Shown here piece by piece: positions 1 through 7,429 of a DNA stretch of 42,256 nt (the first letter of the stretch is position 1; the number at the start of each line of letters is the position of its first letter). The notes beneath the pieces are model-generated. The model ran no database searches and had not been told where the DNA came from. It worked only from the letters and a program-made list of their open reading frames with translations. Origin of the DNA: Haliea sp. Its GTDB lineage: Bacteria; Pseudomonadota; Gammaproteobacteria; Pseudomonadales; Halieaceae. The DNA lies in NCBI GenBank assembly GCA_024642245.1, contig JAHEBM010000027.1, forward strand, positions 1 through 42,256. Direction: 5' to 3'. The translations under genes and the position numbers were made by a program.

Positions 1-30
1 ACTCGATTCCCAACTACGCGGGAACGACGG
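1..30. repeat. REP-like inverted repeat at window edge
   Basis: TTCCC at 7-11 and GGGAA at 20-24 form a 5-bp stem around the loop AACTACGC, followed by CGACGG. The pattern resembles the common proteobacterial dispersed repeat built on ATTCCC-N8-GGGAAT followed by GACG. Only one end is visible because the window starts here, and no second copy was noticed in the window. It could equally be the tail of an upstream terminator. Confidence 0.35.
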
Positions 31-87
31 ATCGTTAACGGGACGCAGATCCATTCGACCCGGGTCAGTCAGCCGCGCCCGCCGCTA

Positions 88-130
88 TTGCTTTTTGATT
101 TTTTAGTGTTATAGTTATGTATAACACTAT
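88..130 (+). promoter_or_regulatory. Promoter with 10-bp perfect inverted repeat, likely YtrA-type operator
   Basis: TAGTGTTATA (104-113) and TATAACACTA (120-129) are perfect inverted arms around the 6-nt spacer GTTATG. The AGTGTT...AACACT edges resemble the AGTGTA-N13-TACACT operator described for Bacillus YtrA. Candidate promoter hexamers overlap it: TTGCTT (88-93), 16 nt, TATAGT (110-115), or TTGATT (95-100), 17 nt, TGTATA (118-123). A repressor bound here would cover the -10 region. The regulator is encoded 880 bp downstream in the same operon, so autoregulation is the natural reading. Confidence 0.6.
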
Positions 131-168
131 ATCTCACCGACCACAGGGCCGGCACAGGAGAATCCCGA

Positions 169-981
169 ATGACGCGCATACTGGCTATTGTATTGCTTCT
201 GTTTCCGCTGGCCGCAATAGCGGCCCGGGATACACAGCGGGTCGAAGACCTGGAGGCGGAATCGGTTATGGTCTACGGACCGGTCGAGGTGGAAATCAGC
301 CAGGGGGAGCCAAGCCTGCTGCTGGTGCGGGGCAACCCCTCTGGCCAGGAACAGCAGCCTTTCTTTGTACAGGGCGGCACACTGGTGCTGGGAAAAAGCA
401 GGCAGGAGCGGCCCGAAGCTGACTTTTCCGGTGTGAAATTCAAGCTGACCCTGCCCGAATTGCACTCCCTCGACCTGCAGGGCTCCGGCGACGTCTACGT
501 CAAGCCGTTTGAAGTCGATGACTTGTCCGTGGCGCTGGCTGGCTCAGGTAACATCAGGCTCTTCGCGCTGAAGGGGCAGTCCGTCAATATGACGGCCACC
601 GGTTCTGGCGACATCCAGTTGGCAGACCTGGAGGCAAAATCGCTGGAGATGACTCGAGCCGGCTCGGGAGATATCAACCTGGGACAGCTTGCGGTCAAAT
701 CCGTCAAGGCGTCTATCAGCGGTTCCGGGGACATCAGCGCAGAAGAGTCCGCGTCCGGCGTTGACCTGACCATGAATATCGTGGGCTCCGGGGCTATGGA
801 TTTCGGAAAAATCAACGCCAACTCAGTGGAGATCAATATCGTGGGCTCCGGCACAGCCATTATAGGCACCAGCACCACCATGGCAGCAGTTATCATGGGA
901 AGTGGTGACATCTATTACCGCGGAAGCCCCGAAATCGAGAGTTCGATCCTGGGTTCCGGGGACCTGCACAAGCGGGATTAG
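169..981 (+). CDS. Secreted GSG-repeat (DUF2807, head-GIN domain) protein
   Basis: A 270-aa protein with an N-terminal signal peptide (hydrophobic ILAIVLLLFPLAAIAA, cleavage probably near residue 19). The rest is a putative auto-transporter adhesin head/GIN domain (DUF2807). The motif GSGD or a close variant recurs nine times at roughly 18-22 residue spacing (for example GSGDVYV, GSGNIRL, GSGDIQL), as expected for turns of a right-handed beta-helix. ATG 169 is preceded by AGGAG (157-161). It is the first gene behind the 104-129 inverted repeat and is followed after 22 nt by the GntR regulator, then ABC genes. Its role is unknown; the context suggests an envelope protein co-induced with the ABC transporter under cell-envelope stress. 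The domain call is firm, the function is not. Confidence 0.85.
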   Translation: MTRILAIVLLLFPLAAIAARDTQRVEDLEAESVMVYGPVEVEISQGEPSLLLVRGNPSGQEQQPFFVQGGTLVLGKSRQERPEADFSGVKFKLTLPELHSLDLQGSGDVYVKPFEVDDLSVALAGSGNIRLFALKGQSVNMTATGSGDIQLADLEAKSLEMTRAGSGDINLGQLAVKSVKASISGSGDISAEESASGVDLTMNIVGSGAMDFGKINANSVEINIVGSGTAIIGTSTTMAAVIMGSGDIYYRGSPEIESSILGSGDLHKRD

Positions 982-1003
982 GCCTGCCGCCGGGAGACAT
1001 CGC

Positions 1004-1375
1004 GTGACCCACGAATGGAAAGATAACCAGCCAATCTACCGACAACTGAGGGACATGGTTGTGGAGCGAATAATGGACGGCAGTTTTGCCGAGGGTGAAG
1101 CCGTACCATCGGTGCGGCAGGTCGCGGCCGATTACCGGGTAAACCACCTGACAGTCGGTAAAGCCTACCAGGAACTGGTAGACATCGGGCTGCTGGAAAT
1201 GCGCAGGGGTCTGGGAATGTACGTGACCACCGGGGCACGAACCGCACTGACTGACAACGAACAGCAACGATTCATCGCTGAGGAGATTCCCGCCTTTGCC
1301 GAGCGCGCGGATATGTTGGGGCTGGACCTCGAAAGGGTAGTCGGCTTATTGAGAGACGCCAGGAGTAGATTATGA
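1004..1375 (+). CDS. GntR-family transcriptional regulator, YtrA subfamily
   Basis: A 123-aa DNA-binding repressor with a GntR winged helix (residues about 8-75; QPIYRQLRDMVVERI, SVRQVAADYRVNHLTVGKAY, GLGMYVT) and only a short helical C-terminal tail for dimerisation. That tail length is the hallmark of the YtrA subfamily, which has no ligand domain and is normally encoded next to ABC transporters. GTG 1004 is chosen because GGGAG lies at 992-996 and the protein then begins just before the conserved QPIYRQL; the open frame extends upstream to 902 inside the preceding gene. The stop overlaps the ABC ATPase start (ATGA at 1372-1375), giving translational coupling. It probably binds the inverted repeat at 104-129. 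Confidence 0.93.
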   Translation: MTHEWKDNQPIYRQLRDMVVERIMDGSFAEGEAVPSVRQVAADYRVNHLTVGKAYQELVDIGLLEMRRGLGMYVTTGARTALTDNEQQRFIAEEIPAFAERADMLGLDLERVVGLLRDARSRL

Positions 1376-2238
1376 CACAAGCAATTGTCCGCGCTCGCAA
1401 GCTGACTCGCAGTTTCGGCAAGCTGAGGGCGGTGGATGGCATTGACCTGGATATCCCCGGCGGCGCCGTGGTAGGGCTCATAGGCCCCAACGGCGCAGGC
1501 AAGACAACCTTGCTGCGTGCCTTACTCGGGCTTTCATCCTACTCGGGTGAACTCGAGGTACTGGGAACCAGGCCGAGAGAGCAACGCGCAGACCTCATGC
1601 AAGGGGTCAGCTTTATCGCCGACACCGCGACACTGCCAGGCTGGATGCGCGTCAGGGAATTACTCGATTACACGGCGGGAGTCCACCCGCGCTTCGACCG
1701 CCGCGCCGCCGAGGCCTCGCTGGCTGCCACAGAGATACGACTTGACCGCAGGATACGTGAACTGTCAAAAGGCATGACCGTCCAGCTCCACCTGGCGCTG
1801 GTAATGGCTATCGATGCGCGCCTGTTGGTCCTTGACGAACCGACACTGGGCCTGGATATCCTTTTTCGCAAACGTTTTTTTGACCAGTTGATCAATGATT
1901 ACTTTTTTGGCGAGCGCAGCATCATCATCTCCACCCACCAGGTTGAAGAAGTAGAGAACATACTCACGCATGTTCTGTTCATGCATCGCGGCAGGATCGT
2001 CATGAACAAGTCCCTGTCAGAAATCGAACAGGAGTACGTCGAGCTGCACGCGGTGGGTGATACGACGGCAAGGGCCAGGGCTATACCCCACGTCGGCAGC
2101 CGCAACATACTGGGTGGCCAGGCCATTATCTACCACGGCACCGACCGACACCTGCTGGAGCCGCTGGGCGAGCTGCGAACACCATCAGTATCCAACCTGT
2201 TTGTTGCCACGGTAGCGGGAGAAAACAACCATGAATAA
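1372..2238 (+). CDS. ABC transporter ATP-binding protein
   Basis: A 288-aa cytoplasmic ATPase of an ABC-2 type exporter. Walker A is GPNGAGKT (38-45), the signature is the variant LSKGM (131-135), Walker B is LLVLDEP (151-157) and the H-loop is STHQ (H189). About 70 residues follow the nucleotide-binding fold, a length seen in YtrB/BcrA-like subunits regulated by YtrA proteins. It overlaps both the regulator upstream and the permease downstream (8 nt). Substrate is unknown; relatives handle peptide antibiotics or cell-wall stress. Confidence 0.95.
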   Translation: MTQAIVRARKLTRSFGKLRAVDGIDLDIPGGAVVGLIGPNGAGKTTLLRALLGLSSYSGELEVLGTRPREQRADLMQGVSFIADTATLPGWMRVRELLDYTAGVHPRFDRRAAEASLAATEIRLDRRIRELSKGMTVQLHLALVMAIDARLLVLDEPTLGLDILFRKRFFDQLINDYFFGERSIIISTHQVEEVENILTHVLFMHRGRIVMNKSLSEIEQEYVELHAVGDTTARARAIPHVGSRNILGGQAIIYHGTDRHLLEPLGELRTPSVSNLFVATVAGENNHE

Positions 2239-3280
2239 GCGCAAGCCATCGCGAATGCATTCGCTCGTGGTCCGGGAACTCAGGGAGTATCGCAATTCAC
2301 TGGTGATCACGCCGCTGGCCATCGCCGCTACCCTGACGCTCATCATGCTCGCGAGCGTGATACTGGCCAATCGCATCTCCGTTATGGGGGAAGTAATGAT
2401 GGACTCGCTGGCAGGCTCCGATAGCAGCCGCGAGATAAAGTTCAGCATTCAACTTGACGACAACGGCGACAGCAGTGCCCGCTACAGCGTTAGCGAGCAG
2501 CAGGAACCCCTTGCGGAGGAAGAGTGGAATTTCTCGCGCGGATGGACTTTCAAACCAGGCGCGGGAACGACCCGCCAAGGCCAGGTTGATGACGACGCGA
2601 AAGAGTCTGGAACACTCAATATCATGTTTAACCTCATGCACAGCTTTATGCTGGTAGTGCTCGTGGCTGTCACCATCAATTACCTGCTGGGCAGCCTCTT
2701 TAACGACCGCAAGGACAGATCGATACTGTTCTGGAAATCGATGCCGGTGTCCGACTGGGAACAGGTTGCCGCAAAACTTCTTGTCGCGCTTGTCGCAGCG
2801 CCAGGTATCTACATTGCCGCGTCTTTAATTACCCAGCTGATCACCGCGCTACTGTCGATGCTGCTTATGTGGCGCATGGATGTGAATCCAATTGAGGCCC
2901 TGGCGGGCAATATCGACATCATGCCCCTGCTGGTCACACCGATCGTCGGCTGGGTAATTACCGCAATCTGGATCGCCCCGCTGTATGCGTGGCTCATGCT
3001 GGCCTCCGCAGGAGCACGGCGCTCGCCGTTCATGCTGGCAGTGGCCCCCGTGGTTGCCCTGGTGGTGCTCGAGCAGATATTCATCGGCAGCCACTTTGTC
3101 GGTTCAGCAGTCGGCCAGCACCTGCCCCACTACAAAGGCAGCGAGGATGCCGTGGGGTTTTATATCAGCGGCAACGAGTGGGCCAACGTCGACGCCCTGA
3201 AAATGGGTCTCGGACTGCTGTTCGCCGCGGTGGCGATCCGGGCGACGGTATGGCTGCGCCGCTACCGGTTTGAGCTATAG
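2231..3280 (+). CDS. ABC-2 type transporter permease
   Basis: A 349-aa integral membrane subunit paired with the ATPase just upstream. A first membrane helix (about residues 25-47) is followed by a hydrophilic, acidic loop of about 85 residues, then five more hydrophobic stretches (around residues 135-160, 180-215, 230-270, 275-295 and 320-340). The RDKxxSILFWKSMPVSD segment after the second helix is typical of ABC-2 permeases in GntR/YtrA operons. ATG 2231 lies inside the ATPase gene, so translation is coupled. The large periplasmic-side loop recalls bacitracin-type exporter permeases, but no substrate can be assigned. Last gene of the operon; the next gene is convergent. Confidence 0.88.
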   Translation: MNKRKPSRMHSLVVRELREYRNSLVITPLAIAATLTLIMLASVILANRISVMGEVMMDSLAGSDSSREIKFSIQLDDNGDSSARYSVSEQQEPLAEEEWNFSRGWTFKPGAGTTRQGQVDDDAKESGTLNIMFNLMHSFMLVVLVAVTINYLLGSLFNDRKDRSILFWKSMPVSDWEQVAAKLLVALVAAPGIYIAASLITQLITALLSMLLMWRMDVNPIEALAGNIDIMPLLVTPIVGWVITAIWIAPLYAWLMLASAGARRSPFMLAVAPVVALVVLEQIFIGSHFVGSAVGQHLPHYKGSEDAVGFYISGNEWANVDALKMGLGLLFAAVAIRATVWLRRYRFEL

Positions 3281-3327
3281 GCCCGCTACCGTTGAACACC
3301 GGGCATTGTTGAGCAGGTCAACACGTT

Positions 3328-4182
3328 CTAAGCGGTGCTGCTATCAAAGTCACTGGCGCTGTGACGCTCCGGTAAGCGCAGCTCCTCTGGCCCCCAGGCC
3401 CGGTTGACCCGACGGCCGCGCTGGACAGCGGGGCGCTCTTCTATTGCCCTCGCCCAGCGCACCACGTGGCTGTAGGACGCAACGTCCAGGAACTCCGCGG
3501 CGTCATAGATATTGTGCAAAACAAGGGCGCCGTACCAGGGGTAGGTGGCCATGTCGGCTATGGTGTATTCGTCCCCACACAGGAAGCGACGGGTCGACAG
3601 GTTCTTGTCCAGCACGTCGAGCTGGCGCTTGACCTCCATGGCGTAGCGATCAATGGGGTACTTGAACTTTTCTGGCGCGTAGGCATAGAAATGACCAAAG
3701 CCGCCCCCGAGAAAAGCGGCACTGCCCATTTGCCACATCAACCAGGACAGGCACTCTGCCCTGGCGGACAAATCCATGGGGTAGAATGCATCATACTTCT
3801 CTGCCAGGTAGAGCAGGATTGCCCCCGACTCGAACACCCGGGTGGGAGGGTGTGTACTCGTGTCGAGCAGTGCCGGTATTTTTGAATTGGGATTGATGGC
3901 AACAAAGCCGCTGCCAAACTGGTCGCCCCCCTCGATATTGATCAGGTAGGCATCGTATTCAGCCTCCTGCCTGCCCAGCTCCAGTAACTCTTCCAGCATG
4001 ATGGTCACTTTCACCCCATTGGGAGTGGCCAGCGAGTACAGTTGCAAGGGATGCTTGCCTACCGGCAGCGGCTTATCGCTGGTGGCGCCCGACACAGGCC
4101 GGTTTATATTGGCGAATTTGCCACCATTTTCCATATCCCATTTCCAGACCCTGGGTGGTGCGTAGGTAATATGCCCGGACAT
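3328..4182 (-). CDS. yghU: Glutathione-dependent disulfide-bond oxidoreductase, YghU type
   Basis: A 284-aa protein of the glutathione S-transferase superfamily, Nu class. It matches my memory of E. coli YghU (288 aa) closely along its length: FANINRPVSG near the N terminus, LPVGKHPLQLYSL, TPNGVKVTIMLEELL, INPNSKIPAL, VFESGAILLYLAEKYD, AFLGGGFGHFY, GDEYTIADMA and an ERHSASDF C terminus. The first half is a thioredoxin-like glutathione-binding domain, the second the all-helical GST domain. YghU reduces disulfides using two glutathiones. Start 4182 is preceded by AGGAAG at good spacing; the frame stays open to 4287 but that extension lacks family similarity. Monocistronic, convergent with the ABC permease and divergent from corA. 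Confidence 0.93.
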   Translation of the reverse strand: MSGHITYAPPRVWKWDMENGGKFANINRPVSGATSDKPLPVGKHPLQLYSLATPNGVKVTIMLEELLELGRQEAEYDAYLINIEGGDQFGSGFVAINPNSKIPALLDTSTHPPTRVFESGAILLYLAEKYDAFYPMDLSARAECLSWLMWQMGSAAFLGGGFGHFYAYAPEKFKYPIDRYAMEVKRQLDVLDKNLSTRRFLCGDEYTIADMATYPWYGALVLHNIYDAAEFLDVASYSHVVRWARAIEERPAVQRGRRVNRAWGPEELRLPERHSASDFDSSTA

Positions 4183-4525
4183 TGTCAGTCTTCCTGTCGA
4201 TACGTGTTTGGACACCAGCTTACGCCTGGTGCAGGTCATTGTGCCACAACACAGGCGTGATCTGCTGCCATCGGCAGGTACAATCACGATGCTTTTCAGC
4301 GTAGTATTCCTGTAGTGTCATTTGCTTGTTTTTTATTTGGGGCGGCGTATGGAACACGTAAATCCCGGGGGCCACAGCCACCCACCGGTCAGTAAGACGG
4401 CGGATGCGGTAATCGATTTCCCCGGCGCAACCAATGCCTGTTCCCACGGCAGCCCAGAGGAGCTAGTTGGCCGACAAGAGCCCGGCGCTCCACCTGTCAT
4501 TTACCCAGCACGGTAATAGCGAATT
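4183..4525. other. Divergent intergenic region yghU / corA
   Basis: 343 bases without a convincing gene. It must hold the promoters of yghU (leftward) and corA (rightward), but I see no strong -35/-10 pair or operator. Short open frames on both strands (for example 4220-4447 minus) have no ribosome binding site and no recognisable protein features. Confidence 0.5.
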
Positions 4526-5596
4526 GTGAAAAGCGAATTACGCGGCCAGACCTCCCATAAAACCGGCATGGCGCCAGGCTCACTGGTTCACGTGGGCAAT
4601 GTCCATGCGCAACAGGTGCGCATCTCGATAATGGATTACAGCAAGGACGATGTGAACGAGCTCGAGATCACATCCATCCAGGAATTGCTGCCTTACCGTG
4701 ACAGCGAAACCATTACCTGGGTTACCGTCGAGGGTCTGGCCAATGTCTCGGTGGTGGAGGAAATCGGCTCGATGTTCGGTATTCACCAGCTGGTACTGGA
4801 AGACATACTGAACACCCACCAACGACCCAAGTTCGAAGAATTCGAAGATTACCTGTTTATCGTACTCAAGGGCCTGGACGCCGGGGGCGAGAATTTTTCC
4901 GTCTCTTATGAACAGATCAGCCTGCTGCTGATGGCAAACATGGTCTTCCTGTTCAAGGAAAAAAAGGACGAGGTGTTCGCCCCCGTCCAGCAGAGAATCA
5001 GGACCAGCCGGGGCAGGTTCCGCAGCCTGGGAGCCGACTTCCTCACCTACTCCATCCTCGATGCGATCATCGACCAGAATTTTATCCTTATCGACTCACT
5101 GGACGAGGCGATAACGGTGATAGAAGACCAGCTGCTTGCGGGAGACCCCAGTAACGCCATACTCAACAGGATCCAGCGCCTGAAGCGGGAGATCGTCGGC
5201 GTCAGGCGTTACGTGTCGCCCATACGGGAACTGATCAGTGAGATGCTGCGCAGCGAATCCCCGCTTATCGATGAGAAAACCCATATTTACCTGCGGGACG
5301 TGTCCGACCACGCCATTCGCATTATCGAATCCATCGAATTGCACAGGGACATCATCTCCGGCCTGCTTGATATTTACATATCCAGCGTCAGCAACAAGAT
5401 GAACGAGGTCATGAAGGTATTGACGGTCTTTGCGTCCATCTTTATCCCGCTGACCTTCCTGACCGGAATATACGGCATGAACTTTGAGTATATGCCCGAG
5501 CTGAAAGTAAAATGGGCCTACCCTACACTGTGGCTGGCGTTTATTTCCATTCCCGGCGTGCTGCTGGTGTATTTCAAGCGCAAGAAGTGGCTTTAA
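4526..5596 (+). CDS. corA: CorA-family magnesium/cobalt transporter
   Basis: A 356-aa inner-membrane divalent cation channel, usual length for CorA. The large N-terminal cytoplasmic domain and long coiled stalk helix fill residues 1-290; two membrane helices follow (about 291-312 and 331-349). The pore-signature GMN is at residues 317-319 in YGMNF, followed by the periplasmic loop EYMPEL. The C terminus is basic (KRKKWL), as in the family. GTG 4526 is chosen since the N terminus then carries MAPGSLVHVG, close to the start of Thermotoga-type CorA proteins; the ribosome site is weak. The next gene follows after 14 nt, so they may be co-transcribed. Confidence 0.95.
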   Translation: MKSELRGQTSHKTGMAPGSLVHVGNVHAQQVRISIMDYSKDDVNELEITSIQELLPYRDSETITWVTVEGLANVSVVEEIGSMFGIHQLVLEDILNTHQRPKFEEFEDYLFIVLKGLDAGGENFSVSYEQISLLLMANMVFLFKEKKDEVFAPVQQRIRTSRGRFRSLGADFLTYSILDAIIDQNFILIDSLDEAITVIEDQLLAGDPSNAILNRIQRLKREIVGVRRYVSPIRELISEMLRSESPLIDEKTHIYLRDVSDHAIRIIESIELHRDIISGLLDIYISSVSNKMNEVMKVLTVFASIFIPLTFLTGIYGMNFEYMPELKVKWAYPTLWLAFISIPGVLLVYFKRKKWL

Positions 5597-5610
5597 AAGG
5601 AGACACGCAA

Positions 5611-6222
5611 ATGAATTTCAACGCAGGCCTGCACGTGATGATGCGAGCGACCGCCATCGCAGTCTGTATTTTTTTATTCCCGGTGACCGCCAACGCCGAC
5701 GCGCCGGCTTTCGACTGCGCAGGTGCTTCCGGCCAGGTAGAGCAGTTGATTTGCTCTGACGAGAACCTGGCAGCCCTGGACCAGGAACTGGCCCGCGTGT
5801 ACCAGTCGGCTCAGTCAGCGCTGCCACAGTCCGAGCTTCCCGCCCTGAAGGTCGAACAGCGCGGCTGGATCAAGGGCCGCAACGATTGCTGGAAAGCCGC
5901 GGATACCCTCGATTGCGTGACCGAAACATACCAGACTCGGATAGTTGAGCTCCAGATCAGGTCGGGAGAACTCATCGCGCCAACCGCTATTGCCTATAAC
6001 TGCGGCAAAGACAATGCGGAGCCGTTCTATGCCGCCTTCTATTCCGGCACGGTACCGGCCAGCGTGGTACTGACGCATGGACAGGACCAGGTGGTCGCAT
6101 TCATCGCGCCCAGCGGCTCGGGTGCCAAATACGTCGCCAGCGGAGTCGAGTTCTGGGAGCATCACGGCGAGGCCCTGGTGTACTGGTTTGGCACGGAGCT
6201 CAAATGCAGCTTGCTCAAATAG
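5611..6222 (+). CDS. LprI-like / MliC two-domain putative lysozyme inhibitor
   Basis: A 203-aa exported protein. The signal peptide is the first 31 or so residues (hydrophobic ATAIAVCIFLFPVTANA, then DAPAFDC). Residues about 34-118 are a DUF1311/LprI-type domain with paired cysteines (FDCAGASGQVEQLICSDENL, NDCW, LDCV), the fold of the mycobacterial lysozyme inhibitor LprI. Residues about 128-203 match MliC (COG3895, membrane-bound inhibitor of c-type lysozyme): YNCG, a charged beta-sheet region, FWEHHGEALVYW and a final Cys pairing with the first. No lipobox, so probably soluble in the periplasm. ATG 5611 has a strong AAAAGGAGA (5595-5603); the frame stays open into corA. The combination suggests defence against host or predator lysozymes; activity is inferred from the domains. 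Confidence 0.85.
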   Translation: MNFNAGLHVMMRATAIAVCIFLFPVTANADAPAFDCAGASGQVEQLICSDENLAALDQELARVYQSAQSALPQSELPALKVEQRGWIKGRNDCWKAADTLDCVTETYQTRIVELQIRSGELIAPTAIAYNCGKDNAEPFYAAFYSGTVPASVVLTHGQDQVVAFIAPSGSGAKYVASGVEFWEHHGEALVYWFGTELKCSLLK

Positions 6223-6354
6223 GGCAATATCGAGCAGGAACCGAAACGACCAGGTTTTTATGCCCGGTATCGAAAGGCCGACGCAGTTTATGGCGGGCTA
6301 ATGAGTCCCGTCGCTGAGGCGACCAATCAGGAATAATCAGCAGAGGTCAGACGT

Positions 6355-6822
6355 ATGGATGCCATCAACTGGGACGCGCTGGGCGCGATAGGTGATTTCC
6401 TGGGATCCATCGGGGTGTTCATCTCCCTGGTGTACCTGGCCTTCCAGACCAAGCAGGGGGCAGCGGAGACTCGCGACGCCAGCATTCACTCGGTGATGGA
6501 GCTGGCGATCAAGTTCCGCTCGGAGTCCTATACAGGTGACCTTGCGGACATTCGCCTGAAGGCGGGCATGAACGAGACCCTCACACCACTGGAAGACCTG
6601 AAATACCAGGGCTACCTGTCAGCACTGTTTGAGCTCAATGAGCTGGTATTCCTGCAGTACCAGAAAGACAACCTGGACCCGGAATATTTCGAGGCCTGGG
6701 AGCGGCGCACCAGGGCGGCCATCTCGGTGCCGCGGATAAAGCAATTCTGGGCCAGGACCAAGGACGGGTATCGCGCCAGTTTCGTGGCGTATATCGATAA
6801 ACTGATGACGGATGGCGGCTGA
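6355..6822 (+). CDS. Hypothetical protein with one N-terminal membrane segment
   Basis: A 155-aa protein not assigned to a named family. Residues about 8-28 (LGAIGDFLGSIGVFISLVYLAF) form one membrane helix; the rest is soluble, helix-rich and rich in aromatic and charged residues (FWARTKDGYRASF near the end). The layout, a short W-containing N terminus, one helix and a roughly 120-residue helical tail, is shared by many uncharacterised proteins of marine proteobacteria. ATG 6355 is preceded by AGAGGT (6342-6347). It stands alone: 132 nt after the lysozyme-inhibitor-like gene and convergent with the response regulator. No function proposed. Confidence 0.7.
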   Translation: MDAINWDALGAIGDFLGSIGVFISLVYLAFQTKQGAAETRDASIHSVMELAIKFRSESYTGDLADIRLKAGMNETLTPLEDLKYQGYLSALFELNELVFLQYQKDNLDPEYFEAWERRTRAAISVPRIKQFWARTKDGYRASFVAYIDKLMTDGG

Positions 6823-6851
6823 AAAGCCGTGGTTAAACCAGCGGAAAACGC

Positions 6852-7331
6852 CTAGACGAAAACCAGCAGCGACTTGGCGCCTTCCTTCGCATCTTCCAGC
6901 GTGGTTGTCTGCGAAGACAAAAGCTTTTCCAGGAACTTCTTGGAAAGGTAGTTCTGGATATGGATCTTCACCCTGGCTTTCACGATAGGCGGGCTGATGG
7001 GCTTGCTGATGTAATCCACCGCACCGGCATCGAGGCCGCGTTCCTCATTGAAGCTGTCGCTCATACTGGTGACGAAAATCACGGGGATATCCTTTGTAGT
7101 ATCCTCGCCCTTGAGCGCCTGGCACACTTCAATACCATCCATTTCCGGCATCACCATATCGAGCAGGACCAGATCCGGGGATTGTACCCGGGCCACTTCC
7201 AGGGCCTGCTTGCCATTGGTCGCAACGCTCAGCGCATAGTCAGCGGCCAGCAGGTTGCTCAATATTTTGATATTGGCCGGCTCATCATCGACGATAAGGA
7301 TTCGGGTTTTGGTATTTGCGGTCGCATTCAT
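6852..7331 (-). CDS. Stand-alone response regulator (CheY-like receiver)
   Basis: A 159-aa single-domain receiver. Acidic pocket DD (residues 15-16), phosphoacceptor D58 in LVLLDMVMPEMDG, switch Thr in FVTSMS and Lys in ISKPI are all present. After the receiver about 30 residues remain, with no DNA-binding or enzymatic output domain. It probably works by protein-protein contact or as a phosphorelay partner of the divergent hybrid kinase at 7430, whose HPt domain needs a receiver to pass phosphate to. ATG 7331 gives the conserved start; a TTG 36 nt upstream (7367) is possible. Confidence 0.93.
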   Translation of the reverse strand: MNATANTKTRILIVDDEPANIKILSNLLAADYALSVATNGKQALEVARVQSPDLVLLDMVMPEMDGIEVCQALKGEDTTKDIPVIFVTSMSDSFNEERGLDAGAVDYISKPISPPIVKARVKIHIQNYLSKKFLEKLLSSQTTTLEDAKEGAKSLLVFV

Positions 7332-7376
7332 ACGGGCTAAAATACCTATTTTTATACCCTGTGGCAATTATGGCTT

Positions 7377-7405
7377 ATACTGCTGCACTTAATTAATTGC
7401 AGTAT
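7377..7405. promoter_or_regulatory. Inverted repeat in the divergent kinase/regulator promoter region
   Basis: ATACTGC (7377-7383) and GCAGTAT (7399-7405) are perfect 7-bp arms around a 15-nt spacer holding TTAATTAA. It lies between a response regulator and a hybrid kinase transcribed in opposite directions, and TATACT (7376-7381), a -10-like hexamer for the kinase, overlaps the left arm. A regulator binding site is plausible; its protein is unknown. Confidence 0.4.
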
Positions 7406-7429
7406 CTATGACAAGAGGCCGCATGAAAC

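Noticed and set aside
3307..3323. 6-bp hairpin TGTTGA/TCAACA between the convergent ABC permease and yghU genes
   Set aside because: No T-run on either side, and the stem is weak; not enough to call a terminator.
6816..6829. CGGCT-GAAA-AGCCG hairpin at the end of the hypothetical gene
   Set aside because: Only 5 bp, overlaps the stop codon and lacks a T-run, so terminator function is not supported.
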